NCBI GenBank assembly: GCA_014896485.1
Contig: JADBKH010000021.1
Span: forward strand, 1-37,316
Reading direction: 5' to 3'
Length of the DNA stretch: 37,316 bases
From: Bacillota bacterium
Lineage (GTDB): Bacteria; Bacillota; Bacilli; Bu12
A program made the position numbers and the translations under genes. Positions 26,995 to 35,430 of the stretch are shown one piece after another. Position 1 is the first letter of the stretch, and each line of letters starts with the position of its first letter. The notes beneath the pieces are model-generated. The model was not told the DNA's origin, made no database searches, and was given only the letters and a program-made list of their open reading frames with translations.

Positions 26995-27381
26995 TCACTC
27001 TGGTTTTACTGGCATACTGCCTAAAAAGCCTTGCTCTGCCGCGCGCGCCAACGCCTTTTGGCGGACAGCCGGATCGTCAAGCCACCCTTGCGTCAGTCCG
27101 TTTAAGCCGAAGATGCGTCGAAAGCCACCAATGGGGATGAGATCCACCCTTTTGGCTTCGCCTGGCTCAAAACGGACAGCCGTTCCCGCCGGAATGTCCA
27201 AACGGCGGCCAAAAGCAGCGGCACGATCAAAATACAGCGCTGGATTGATTTCAAAAAAGTGCATGTGTGAGCCGACTTGTACCGGCCGATCTCCGGTGTT
27301 GACCACCTGGATCGCAATCGATGAGCGTCCGACATTGAGTTCGACAGGCGCTGACATGGCCTCTATCTCACCCGGAATCAC
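26995..27381 (-). CDS. ureB: Urease beta subunit
   Basis: This 128-residue structural subunit starts MIPGEI and carries the conserved stretches [15 protein letters not shown] and [15 protein letters not shown] (about 36-75), then a C-terminal tail of about 20 residues beyond the core. The GTG start at 27381 overlaps ureA by 14 bases, with GAGGGGG seven bases upstream. Confidence 0.97.
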   Translation of the reverse strand: MIPGEIEAMSAPVELNVGRSSIAIQVVNTGDRPVQVGSHMHFFEINPALYFDRAAAFGRRLDIPAGTAVRFEPGEAKRVDLIPIGGFRRIFGLNGLTQGWLDDPAVRQKALARAAEQGFLGSMPVKPE

Positions 27382-27700
27382 GCGGCAACCCCCTCTGCCC
27401 TCGGATCGGTTGATGCACCGTCACCAATTTGGTCCCATCCGGAAACGTAGCTTCTACTTGGACCGTCTCGACCATCTCCGCCACACCTTCCATCACTTCG
27501 TCCCGATGCAGAAGGGTGGCCCCGTACGACATCAGATCGGCAACGCTTCGTCCGTCACGCGCTCCCTCCAACAGCGCCGATGCGATGTAAGCAACCGCTT
27601 CCGGGTAGTTGAGTTTGAGACCGCGTTGCTTGCGGCGCGCAGCCAGTTCCCCGGCTACAGTGATCAAAAGCTTTTCTTGTTCCCGGGGTGAAAGCATCAT
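27368..27700 (-). CDS. ureA: Urease gamma subunit
   Basis: This 110-residue structural subunit starts [13 protein letters not shown] and contains [12 protein letters not shown] and the strand [20 protein letters not shown], all standard. The ATG at 27700 overlaps the allantoinase stop by four bases (ATGA), with AGAGGGGG eleven bases upstream. This direct coupling joins the urease genes to the purine pathway. Confidence 0.97.
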   Translation of the reverse strand: MMLSPREQEKLLITVAGELAARRKQRGLKLNYPEAVAYIASALLEGARDGRSVADLMSYGATLLHRDEVMEGVAEMVETVQVEATFPDGTKLVTVHQPIRGQRGLPRDSG

Positions 27701-29073
27701 GGTCCGTCGATCCCCCTCTCTGCGTCCGACACTTCACCCATTGCACCCCGCGCCCCGTCGTGAGCATACAGCAATCGGCCGCCGGCCACCGTGGCCAAAA
27801 CGGTACCGCGAAACGTACGTCCCAAAAACGGACTTTGCTTGTGGCGATAAAGCAGATCGTTTTCACGCAATGTAAATGGAAGCTCAAGATTGACGACGAC
27901 CAGATCGGCGTCACTTCCGGGAAGAAGGCTGCCCTTTCGCGGAAAAAGTCCAAATCGTCTTGCCGGGTTGGCCGACGTAAGCCGCACGATCGTCGAAAGC
28001 GGTATTCCGCGCCGCCAATAGCCTTCCTCGAGGAGAACGGCAAGCGTCGTCTGCGCACCCGAAATTCCTCCCCATGCCTCAAAGAGATCGTCACGTGCTT
28101 TTAGCTCAGGCGGAGCGGGCGAGTGGTCAGAGGCGACAGTATCGATCTCTCCTTGGCGAATCGCCTCCCACAAGGCTTGTACCTCCTCTTGGGGGCGTAA
28201 AGGCGGCGCACATTTGGCGATGCTGCCCAACTCCTCAAAATCCTTTTGACATAAGGCCAGATAGTGCGGACAGGTTTCGATGGAAATGTCGGCTCCCCTT
28301 TGCTTTGCCCATTGCGCTGCTGCCACGGCGCTGCCGCTGGAAAGATGCAACAGGTGCAGTCGGCATCCGGTCGCAAGAGCGTACGCAGACGCTTTGGCTA
28401 CTGCCGCCACCTCGGCGGCGACCGGACGCGCCGCGCAATAGGCAGCGACATCGGTTGCGCCGGAATCCCGAATCCTCCTGCTCAACACTTCAACCATAGG
28501 ACCGTCCTCGGCATGGAGTGCCAAAAGCCCGTCCAACGCTGCGATGCGGCACATCCCCTCCAGCAATGTGAAATCGTCGACCGGCGGATATTCGGGCAAT
28601 CCGCTTTCGCAGAGAAAAGCTTTAAAGCCGACAACCCCGGCGTCGTACATCAGGTACAAATCGTCGAGGTGGTCCGGTACCAATCCTCCCCACTGCAGGA
28701 CGGTCTGCTCCAGCTGATACCCGGCCAGGCGGGCACGTTTGCGCTGCAACGCCGCCAACGAGACGGTCGGTTCGCTGTTGAGCGGCATATCGAAAAAGGT
28801 GGTCACTCCACCGGCTGCCAGACTTCGGGCTGCCGTTTCAAAGCCTTCCCAATGCTCGCGGCCTGGTTCGTTGCAATGCACGTGTGTATCGATGATGCCG
28901 GGCAGCAGATGAAATCCTTTTGCGTGCCAGAGCCTTTGCGGCCGAACCTTCTCTCCTAACGCCGGCCCTACAGCCGCAATGCGCCCTTCGTCGACCGCAA
29001 CATCAGCCGCAAAGACCCCTTCTTCCGTGACCAGTTGTCCCCCTTCAATCAACAGATCGACGTGATCCAGCAA
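27697..29073 (-). CDS. pucH: Allantoinase (AllB/PucH)
   Basis: This 458-residue cyclic amidohydrolase opens allantoin to allantoate. It has [17 protein letters not shown] (metal His pair, about 62-78), the lysine-bearing [27 protein letters not shown] and [13 protein letters not shown], the order seen in PucH/AllB. TTG at 29073 is preferred because AAGGAGGG lies five bases upstream; the frame extends to an ATG at 29112 without a ribosome site. Other dihydropyrimidinase-type roles are unlikely given the urate oxidase and hydroxyisourate hydrolase genes just upstream. It is coupled to ureA. Confidence 0.93.
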   Translation of the reverse strand: MLDHVDLLIEGGQLVTEEGVFAADVAVDEGRIAAVGPALGEKVRPQRLWHAKGFHLLPGIIDTHVHCNEPGREHWEGFETAARSLAAGGVTTFFDMPLNSEPTVSLAALQRKRARLAGYQLEQTVLQWGGLVPDHLDDLYLMYDAGVVGFKAFLCESGLPEYPPVDDFTLLEGMCRIAALDGLLALHAEDGPMVEVLSRRIRDSGATDVAAYCAARPVAAEVAAVAKASAYALATGCRLHLLHLSSGSAVAAAQWAKQRGADISIETCPHYLALCQKDFEELGSIAKCAPPLRPQEEVQALWEAIRQGEIDTVASDHSPAPPELKARDDLFEAWGGISGAQTTLAVLLEEGYWRRGIPLSTIVRLTSANPARRFGLFPRKGSLLPGSDADLVVVNLELPFTLRENDLLYRHKQSPFLGRTFRGTVLATVAGGRLLYAHDGARGAMGEVSDAERGIDGP

Positions 29074-29142
29074 AGCTTCCCTCCTTACATCACTTAGGAA
29101 AGATCTCACCATAGGGCAGGGGCAACCGTGACGCTTTAAGAG

Positions 29143-29292
29143 CTAAAACGGAGCACTGTGCGGAATATGAGCGACCCAATCCGAAACCGAGACGGTTTTG
29201 AAGTCAGCTCGAGGAATCGCACTGGTATGGCGCATTCCGAAAAGCCGGATGATCCGTCGGCGCCAACGCCTTTTTCGCAGTGAAATGACCAT
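29143..29292 (-). CDS. Candidate 49-residue basic small protein in the purine operon gap
   Basis: I do not recognise this ORF. ATG at 29292 has AAAGGAG eight bases upstream, one of the better ribosome sites here. The product begins MVISLRKRRWRRR, has nine basic residues in its first fifteen, and ends HIPHSAPF. It lies in the only sizeable gap (29074-29426) of the operon, between hydroxyisourate hydrolase and allantoinase. It may be a real small gene, a leader peptide or the remnant of a lost gene. Confidence 0.3.
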   Translation of the reverse strand: MVISLRKRRWRRRIIRLFGMRHTSAIPRADFKTVSVSDWVAHIPHSAPF

Positions 29293-29313
29293 CGTCTCTT
29301 CTCCTTTCCAACA

Positions 29314-29347
29314 CTCATTGTCCAAATCACCTCATTGTCCAAATCAA
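29314..29347. repeat. 17-bp tandem repeat in the purine operon gap
   Basis: CTCATTGTCCAAATCAC is followed directly by a copy differing in the last base. It lies just upstream of the candidate small ORF. No other structure stands out in the rest of the 29293-29426 stretch. Confidence 0.6.
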
Positions 29348-29426
29348 CCGCATCGGCTCCATGGGCAGCAAGATCGACATCGGAAAATCGACTGGCTGCA
29401 CGACTCGTCAGCGGCGCACATGCAGG

Positions 29427-29774
29427 CTACGACCCGCGGTAGGTGGTATAGCCCCACGGAGTGACCAACAGCGGAATGTGAATGTCCCCTTCATCCCCAT
29501 TTAGGTGAAACGCGATCGGAACTTGACGCCACAAACCCTGGAACTCACCTCGTTGCGCAAAGTAGCCGCCGACATCAAAACGCAGTTCGAAATCACCAGA
29601 GATGTTCGCGGTTTCGTTGCAAAGCGGTTGCGCCAAACGCCCCAGCTCGTCGGTTGTTGCAGAGGCAAGCAGACGACTCTCTCCTTCCGACAGCGTACGA
29701 TAGAGCCGCACCTCCATCCCTTGCGCAGGCAATCCCCGCATCCAGTCCAAAACGTGTACGGTCAGCGCGGCCAC
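29427..29774 (-). CDS. pucM: 5-hydroxyisourate hydrolase (transthyretin-like, PucM)
   Basis: This 115-residue enzyme hydrolyses 5-hydroxyisourate, the product of urate oxidase, to OHCU. The N-terminal VHVLDWMRGLPAQGM carries the catalytic His and matches the family. The C-terminal tetrapeptide YRGS is diagnostic for the hydrolase against transthyretin. GTG start at 29774, three bases after the urate oxidase stop. Confidence 0.96.
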   Translation of the reverse strand: MAALTVHVLDWMRGLPAQGMEVRLYRTLSEGESRLLASATTDELGRLAQPLCNETANISGDFELRFDVGGYFAQRGEFQGLWRQVPIAFHLNGDEGDIHIPLLVTPWGYTTYRGS

Positions 29775-29777
29775 GGC

Positions 29778-30716
29778 TTACCGCCTCAGCGTCAAGGTGA
29801 TCAGGCCATTGGCCACAAAGGGCGCAGTATACACCTTGATCCTGGGATCGTCGGGATCCTCTGCGATTAAATCGTGGGTGTGATTTTCGGCTGCAAAGGA
29901 GAGGGATGAGATTTGGGGGAAGCGTTCGAACATGCGATTGCCCATCACATAGACCAACTCTTGGATGGAATGACTGACAAAGCCGTGAAAGGTCGTAGAC
30001 ACAAAATCCCGGACTTGCTGCGCAGGAAGATAACGGGAGAGATCATTGGAAGTACCATCTTGAGGCCGTTCATACGTCCACGTCAGATCCATTCGGACGA
30101 AGAGCGGACGATCCTCTGTCTGAGGTAAGGTGGTGTACTCGTCCTGGCGATATCCGGCGAAGCTGCTTCCCGTGATCTTGAGCAATTCGATCCCTGCGAT
30201 GCCGCTTTCCAATGAGGCCATTTGAAAGCCTTCGCCCAAAGGATCGCGACCCATACGCAATGTGCAAAAAGCATAGTCGCCGCTCCGCCTTCGAAAAAGG
30301 ATGGGATCGTCCTCTTGGATGGCATTTGGCGGCAGGTCAACCGCTTCAAACAGCAGTTCACGAGCGGTTAACTGCAAGGCTTCCATGGTTTGGTATTGGG
30401 TGAGAAACTGCTTCCCTAAAAAGGCGAGAAAGGCTTCAGGTGTGGCACCGTCAAAGAGGACGGCTTGGCGCAAGATAAAGTTTTTCATGGTATCGGTCGC
30501 CACCACGTTGCGATTGTCCCCTTCGGTGTACGCAGGAAGAAAGGTTTGTCCAAAGACCTCCACGTCGATTTCAAGAGCCAAAAGATGGTTGGCATCACCG
30601 GTAAACGTCGACTCGGGAATCGCAGCGAAACCGCTCAACGGCCGGGCATAGGTGCGGTGCACCGGAACGCGCAATTTTCCATAACTGATCTGTATCCGCT
30701 CATCATCAACAGACAT
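29778..30716 (-). CDS. pucL: Urate oxidase (uricase), stand-alone
   Basis: This 312-residue cofactor-free uricase oxidises urate to 5-hydroxyisourate. It has the paired catalytic residues Lys14 (SYGKLRV) and Thr74 (VATDTMKN), and NHTHDL near the C-terminus. In B. subtilis PucL the uricase is preceded by an OHCU decarboxylase domain; here that domain is missing from this protein and is attached instead to the xanthine dehydrogenase subunit encoded immediately upstream. GGGAGG lies six bases before the ATG at 30716, one base after the upstream stop. Confidence 0.95.
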   Translation of the reverse strand: MSVDDERIQISYGKLRVPVHRTYARPLSGFAAIPESTFTGDANHLLALEIDVEVFGQTFLPAYTEGDNRNVVATDTMKNFILRQAVLFDGATPEAFLAFLGKQFLTQYQTMEALQLTARELLFEAVDLPPNAIQEDDPILFRRRSGDYAFCTLRMGRDPLGEGFQMASLESGIAGIELLKITGSSFAGYRQDEYTTLPQTEDRPLFVRMDLTWTYERPQDGTSNDLSRYLPAQQVRDFVSTTFHGFVSHSIQELVYVMGNRMFERFPQISSLSFAAENHTHDLIAEDPDDPRIKVYTAPFVANGLITLTLRR

Positions 30717-30717
30717 G

Positions 30718-33579
30718 CTACGCCTCCCTTTCCATCACGCTTTGAAGACCGCCGACCCGATCGAGGATACGGGTGCGGGCGATTTGGCTCACCTCTTCGA
30801 TGGCACAGGCAAGCTCTATCGCCGGAGCATTTCGCAGACGCGCTCGCGCTACTGAAACCCGATCTTCTTCTGCGTGGGCACGCAATGCGAAGACATAGGG
30901 AAAGCCGAACTTGATCCGATAGAGATGGTTGAAACGGCGCCACCAGGAGAGAGCCCCGTCGTCCAAGGTGGAAAAACCGCCCTGTGCCTGCTCGCTGCGG
31001 GAGAGCGCGGAGAGTCCGACCGCGGCATTCCGCGCGGTGGCAAGTTCCGGATGAGTCATGAGGATCGCTCGTTGGCGTTTTGGAGAGGCCGAAATGAGCA
31101 CTTCACGAAACGCGTCTGCCAACGCCTGAGGATCCGGGAAAGGCCGCCGCTGAAAGACCGCTCGCGCCACCCACGGCGACTCTTCGACGGCAAAACCCAG
31201 CGTGGCAACAAAGTGTTCTTCGGTCATCGCGTTGATCTGTTCCATGGGAAGCGACTCCGCCTCTTGCTCTTGCGTAGGTGTCAGAAAAACCGCTACGTTC
31301 GGCTGTGGGAGCAGCAGATCTTCAGGCCGGATCGGAAAGCGCGTCAACGCGCGTCCGCTTGCTGCACGGACAGCTGCCGTGATGGCAGGTCCAGAGGAGA
31401 GCGTGGGCATCTCGCCGACTCCCTTGAGGCCATAAGGAGCGGAAGGGTCAGATTCTTCCAATAATTCGGTATAGATGGGGGGAACGTCCTCGGAAGTTGG
31501 AACCAGGTAGGATTCGAAAGAAGCGTTTTGCACAACACCCTCTTTGCTTTCCAGCGCTTCCATCAGCGCCAAGCCGAGCCCTTGAGCGCTGCCTCCCTCC
31601 ATCTGTCCACTCACCATCTTCGGATTGACGGCGCGACCGACCTCTTGGATGGTGGCCAACTCGACCGGGCGGATCGAGCCGCTGCCCAAGTCGACGTCGA
31701 CGACGGCACGGTGGGCGACGAAGGCAAAATCGAGATGCGCATTGCCTTGACCGGTTTGGGGATCGAGAGGCTGCGTAGGACGATGATGATGGGTTCGTTC
31801 CACCTCGACAGGAGTTTCACGGAGGAGGCTTTTTAATGAAACGTGCGGCTCCTCTTGCGCAGGAAGTTCCGTTTCGCGTGTACGCCACAACATCCCTTCG
31901 CGGATCACCAAGCGACCCGCTCCCTCTTGAGCCCCAAGTTCTTTTTCTGCGCGTTCCCACAGTACTTCGCGCAACGCAGCGCAGGCTTCTTTCAGAGCGG
32001 CGGCAGTCATCCACGTCTGTCTTGAAGCAGAAGTCGAGCCAGCAGAAGCCACATCCGTCGCGATCGGTTCGAGTACGATGCGAAGGTTGCCGAATTCCTC
32101 AGTCAGAATCTGGCGCTGCACGGTGCGGATCCCTTGGCCAACTTCGGCGGCGGCGGACCACAGATGCACTTCGGGCGACCCATCTTCTCCCGTCTGCATC
32201 CTCAGGCGCACCGTAGCTGTATCGTCCATGCCGGAGGAGTATCCGATATTTTTGAATGCGACCGCAAAGCCCACCCCTCGGTGCACTCCTGGAAAACCCG
32301 CTGAAGCAGATTGGGGCAACGGCACCTCTTGCAAGCGCTCCAAAAGCCGATCCACCGGTACAGGACCTTCGAGGCGTTGTCCGGTCGGAAGCACATCCCC
32401 AGTGCGCAGCGCGTTTTTCCGGCGAAGCTCCACGGGATCCATTCCCAATGCTTGTGCCAATCGATCCATTTGTGCTTCGTATGCAAAGGCCACTTGTACA
32501 GCACCAAAGCCACGCATCGCCCCCGCGATGGGATGGTTGGTAAAGACCACTTCCGCTTCGATGGAGCCGTTGGGCACGCGGTAAGGACCGCATGCAAAGG
32601 TAGCGGCGTTTACGACCACCGCATTGGAAGAAGAGGCGTAGGCACCCCCGTCGAGCAAAATATGAGCACGTACATAGCGCAAGGTGCCGTCGAGATCGGC
32701 ACCATGCTCGTACCACATCTGCGCCGGATGGCGGTGGGCATGGGCAAGGAAGGATTCTTCCCGCGTGTAGCTCATCTTGACCGGCCTGCCCGTCGCCTGT
32801 GCCAATAGGGCGAGATGGATCTGCAGGGTGATGTCTTCCCGACCACCAAACGCGCCACCGACCCCGGCCAGATGCAAGTGTACGCGCTCTTCGGGCAATG
32901 CCAATGCGGCTGCAATCTGGGCGCGATCGGCGTGCAGCCACTGCGAAGCTGCCCACACTTCGATCCCGCCTTCCCCGTCCGGCTGTGCCAACCCTGCTTC
33001 TGGGGCGAGAAAGGCGGGATCCTGCATGGCCACGCTGTAAGATTGACGTACCACTACGGGCGCTTGCATCTGCGGATTCCCCCAAACGATGGGGAGACGA
33101 CGTAGAGTGTTTCCCTGAGGATGCAGGTTGGCTCCCTCTCCTGAGGCGACTCGTTTCGGATCGGTGAGCGGCTCCAAGCGAACGTAACGTACCGTAATCG
33201 CTTGGAGCGCCGCTTGTGCCGCCTCAGCACTCTCCGCGGCCACAATCGCCACCGGTTCGCCTTGGTAACGCACCTGATCCCAAGCGAGCACGGGTTGATC
33301 CGGTTCTTCAAAGCCGTAGGTCGGTCGGCCAGGAATATCTGCGTGGGTGAGCACAGCTTGGACCCCCGGCAGACGTCTGGTCACCTGCGTGTCGATCGCC
33401 TCGATTCGAGCATGTGGGTAAGGAGAGCGCAACGTCGCCCCGTAGAGCATGCCTGCTCTCGTCAGATCGTTGGCGTATACAAACCGGCCGCGCACTTTAT
33501 CCATCGCCTCGATGTTGCTGACCGACGCGCCGATCCCACCTGGGGTCGCGCTGGTATGCCGTCTATTCTCCGTTATCAT
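30718..33579 (-). CDS. pucD: Xanthine dehydrogenase molybdenum subunit fused to OHCU decarboxylase
   Basis: This 953-residue protein appears to be a two-enzyme fusion. Residues 1 to about 756 are the molybdopterin subunit of xanthine dehydrogenase: GVGGAFGGRED (239-249), MRGFGAVQVAFAYE, EVGQGIRTVQ and the catalytic glutamate in GLKGVGEMP (Glu723), ending at RPEDLL. After a 22-residue linker, residues 779-953 form a complete OHCU decarboxylase: HPELA (His843), SRSEQ (Glu863) and FGFPYVFAL (from 891). No stop or frameshift separates them, though Met779 has GGAG nine bases upstream, so internal initiation may also occur. ATG at 33579 overlaps the deaminase stop (ATGA), with GGAGG nine bases upstream. 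The frame further upstream to 34149 is a shadow of the deaminase gene. Confidence 0.93.
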   Translation of the reverse strand: MITENRRHTSATPGGIGASVSNIEAMDKVRGRFVYANDLTRAGMLYGATLRSPYPHARIEAIDTQVTRRLPGVQAVLTHADIPGRPTYGFEEPDQPVLAWDQVRYQGEPVAIVAAESAEAAQAALQAITVRYVRLEPLTDPKRVASGEGANLHPQGNTLRRLPIVWGNPQMQAPVVVRQSYSVAMQDPAFLAPEAGLAQPDGEGGIEVWAASQWLHADRAQIAAALALPEERVHLHLAGVGGAFGGREDITLQIHLALLAQATGRPVKMSYTREESFLAHAHRHPAQMWYEHGADLDGTLRYVRAHILLDGGAYASSSNAVVVNAATFACGPYRVPNGSIEAEVVFTNHPIAGAMRGFGAVQVAFAYEAQMDRLAQALGMDPVELRRKNALRTGDVLPTGQRLEGPVPVDRLLERLQEVPLPQSASAGFPGVHRGVGFAVAFKNIGYSSGMDDTATVRLRMQTGEDGSPEVHLWSAAAEVGQGIRTVQRQILTEEFGNLRIVLEPIATDVASAGSTSASRQTWMTAAALKEACAALREVLWERAEKELGAQEGAGRLVIREGMLWRTRETELPAQEEPHVSLKSLLRETPVEVERTHHHRPTQPLDPQTGQGNAHLDFAFVAHRAVVDVDLGSGSIRPVELATIQEVGRAVNPKMVSGQMEGGSAQGLGLALMEALESKEGVVQNASFESYLVPTSEDVPPIYTELLEESDPSAPYGLKGVGEMPTLSSGPAITAAVRAASGRALTRFPIRPEDLLLPQPNVAVFLTPTQEQEAESLPMEQINAMTEEHFVATLGFAVEESPWVARAVFQRRPFPDPQALADAFREVLISASPKRQRAILMTHPELATARNAAVGLSALSRSEQAQGGFSTLDDGALSWWRRFNHLYRIKFGFPYVFALRAHAEEDRVSVARARLRNAPAIELACAIEEVSQIARTRILDRVGGLQSVMEREA

Positions 33580-34955
33580 CGCATCATCCCTCCTGCTTGA
33601 AGCAATCGGCGCGAGTGGGTGTCCAGTTCGCAAGCGAGCACTTCCATATCGAGATCGACGAGCCGTCCGCTCTGAACCACCGGACGGCCATCGACCCACA
33701 CGGCTTCCGCCGCTCGAGGAGTCCCCAGTACCCAGGCAGCGAGAGGATCGTGAATTCCAGAATCTGTAAGAGAATCGATGCGCCATGCCGCCATATCGGC
33801 CAGCATTCCGGGCTCCAACTTTCCCATTTCCGCTTCCCAACCCAGACAACGGGCGCCGCCCAAGGTCGCCATGGTCAAGACTTCCTGTGTGGAAAGCGCT
33901 GTGGGACCTTCTTTTGCACGGGCAAACAGGAGCGCTTGATGCAGTTCTGCTTGCATCTGTGCCCCTTCGTTGGAGGCGGCGCCGTCGACGCCCAATCCCA
34001 CGTTGACACCACCACGCATCATCTGTGCAACCGGTGCGATGCCGGCACCGAGACGTCCGTTTGAGGTGGGACAGTGCGCAACCGAAGTACCCGCCTCTGC
34101 GAAAGCGGCGATCTCCTCCTCGTCGAGATGGACGGCATGCGCTACCCACAGATCTGGGCCGTCAAAACCGAGAGATCGCACATACGCATACGGACGCACC
34201 CCGAAGCGCTCCCGCGTATACTCCTCTTCGTCCATCGTCTCCGCCAAGTGCGTATGCAGTCGTACCCCCAGCGATCGCGCCAAACGAGCCGACTCCCGAT
34301 ACAACTGCGAAGAAGCAGAGAAGGGCGAACAAGGCCCCAACGCCACCCGAACATGAGCATCCGGTTTTGGATCGTGCAGCTGTTTTACGGCTTGTGCCAT
34401 ACGCATCAGAGCTTCGTCGATGGTTTCAACCACTTCATCGGGCGGCAGGCCGCCCTGCGAACGACCGAGATCCATCGCACCGCGGGCCAAGTAAAGTCGC
34501 AAACCCACCCTCTGTGCTGCGGCAACTTCCGCCTGAATCCACTCGAAGGGATCGACGTCTTTTGGGAAAAGATAGGCGTGGTCTGCCACCGTCGTGCACC
34601 CAGAAAGTGCGAGGAGCGCTAATCCCGCCTGCGAGGAAATCTCGACCATTTCAGGCGTCAGATGCGCCCACAGCGGGTAAAGTGTCGTCAACCACTCAAA
34701 CAGGGTGGCGTCCGGGGCAAGTCCCCGGGTGATCGTCTGATAGAGATGGTGATGGGTACAGATCAGGCCAGGCGTAATCAAACAGCCGGAAAGGTCAAGT
34801 CGGCGCCATTCCGACGTGTAGACGGTATCCGGCGGCGTGCCTTCTCCCACGTCGTAAATGCGGTTATCTACGACAGCTACGTAGCCGGGGGAACGTAAAG
34901 GAACGCCGGGAGAGGCCACCACCGCGCCGCATAACAAGAATCGCCGCCCACCCAT
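33576..34955 (-). CDS. 8-oxoguanine deaminase-like amidohydrolase
   Basis: This 459-residue COG0402 aminohydrolase resembles 8-oxoguanine deaminase and the AtzB group. Metal and catalytic residues are His68 and His70 (CTHHHLYQT), His236 and Glu239 (THLAETMDEE), the AHAVHLD histidine (about 273-276) and Asp323 (GVDGAASNEG). The phrase LYPLWAHLTPEMV followed by LSGCTTVADHAYLFP is characteristic of the 8-oxoguanine deaminase branch. Placed between the Fe-S and molybdenum subunits of xanthine dehydrogenase, it probably feeds the pathway by turning 8-oxoguanine into urate, or guanine into xanthine. ATG 34955 has AAGGAG nine bases upstream, five bases after the Fe-S subunit stop. Confidence 0.88.
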   Translation of the reverse strand: MGGRRFLLCGAVVASPGVPLRSPGYVAVVDNRIYDVGEGTPPDTVYTSEWRRLDLSGCLITPGLICTHHHLYQTITRGLAPDATLFEWLTTLYPLWAHLTPEMVEISSQAGLALLALSGCTTVADHAYLFPKDVDPFEWIQAEVAAAQRVGLRLYLARGAMDLGRSQGGLPPDEVVETIDEALMRMAQAVKQLHDPKPDAHVRVALGPCSPFSASSQLYRESARLARSLGVRLHTHLAETMDEEEYTRERFGVRPYAYVRSLGFDGPDLWVAHAVHLDEEEIAAFAEAGTSVAHCPTSNGRLGAGIAPVAQMMRGGVNVGLGVDGAASNEGAQMQAELHQALLFARAKEGPTALSTQEVLTMATLGGARCLGWEAEMGKLEPGMLADMAAWRIDSLTDSGIHDPLAAWVLGTPRAAEAVWVDGRPVVQSGRLVDLDMEVLACELDTHSRRLLQAGGMMR

Positions 34956-34959
34956 CCCG

Positions 34960-35430
34960 TCACACTCCTTTAAGGCCGATTGCGGCTTGGTAGACCGCGT
35001 CGACGATCTTCTGATAACCTGTACACCTACAGAGATTTCCGGTTAAAGCGGATCGAATCTGCTCTTTTGTGGGGTTGGAGAGGGCACTTAACAATGCGTG
35101 GGCCGCCATCTCCATTCCAGCGGTACAAAAGCCACATTGCACGGCTCCAGCTTCGACAAAAGCTTGCTGAACGTTGTCTATCCCTTCAGAGGTTTCCAGC
35201 CCCTCTACCGTCGTCACCTGATGTCCTTGCAATTGTGCAGCCGGTACCAAGCATGCGTTGACCAATCTCTCGTCGATCAAAACGGAACAGGCACCGCAAT
35301 GTCCCGTTGCGCAACCGATCTTGGTACCCGTCAGCCCCAACCGATCACGAAGGATAACCGCCAGACTTTCCAATGGGGCCACACCAGCTAAGTTGTGGGA
35401 CTGCCCATTGACTTCAAAGGTGATCTCCAT
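34960..35430 (-). CDS. pucE: Xanthine dehydrogenase 2Fe-2S subunit
   Basis: This 156-residue small subunit has both iron-sulfur clusters: the plant-ferredoxin type with Cys40, Cys45, Cys48 and Cys60 (GCATGHCGACSVLID), and the second domain with Cys99, Cys102, Cys134 and Cys136 (QCGFCTAG, NLCRCTGY). ATG 35430 is chosen (GGAGG nine bases upstream); the longer frame would run into the FAD subunit gene. It overlaps that gene by 17 bases. It passes electrons from the molybdenum centre to the FAD subunit. Confidence 0.95.
   Translation of the reverse strand: MEITFEVNGQSHNLAGVAPLESLAVILRDRLGLTGTKIGCATGHCGACSVLIDERLVNACLVPAAQLQGHQVTTVEGLETSEGIDNVQQAFVEAGAVQCGFCTAGMEMAAHALLSALSNPTKEQIRSALTGNLCRCTGYQKIVDAVYQAAIGLKGV

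Noticed and set aside
33580-34149. Long N-terminal extension of the XDH-fusion frame up to 34149
   Set aside because: It is Arg/Ser/Gly-rich shadow translation of the 8-oxoguanine-deaminase-like gene; the ATG at 33579 has a ribosome site and begins the family-typical sequence.
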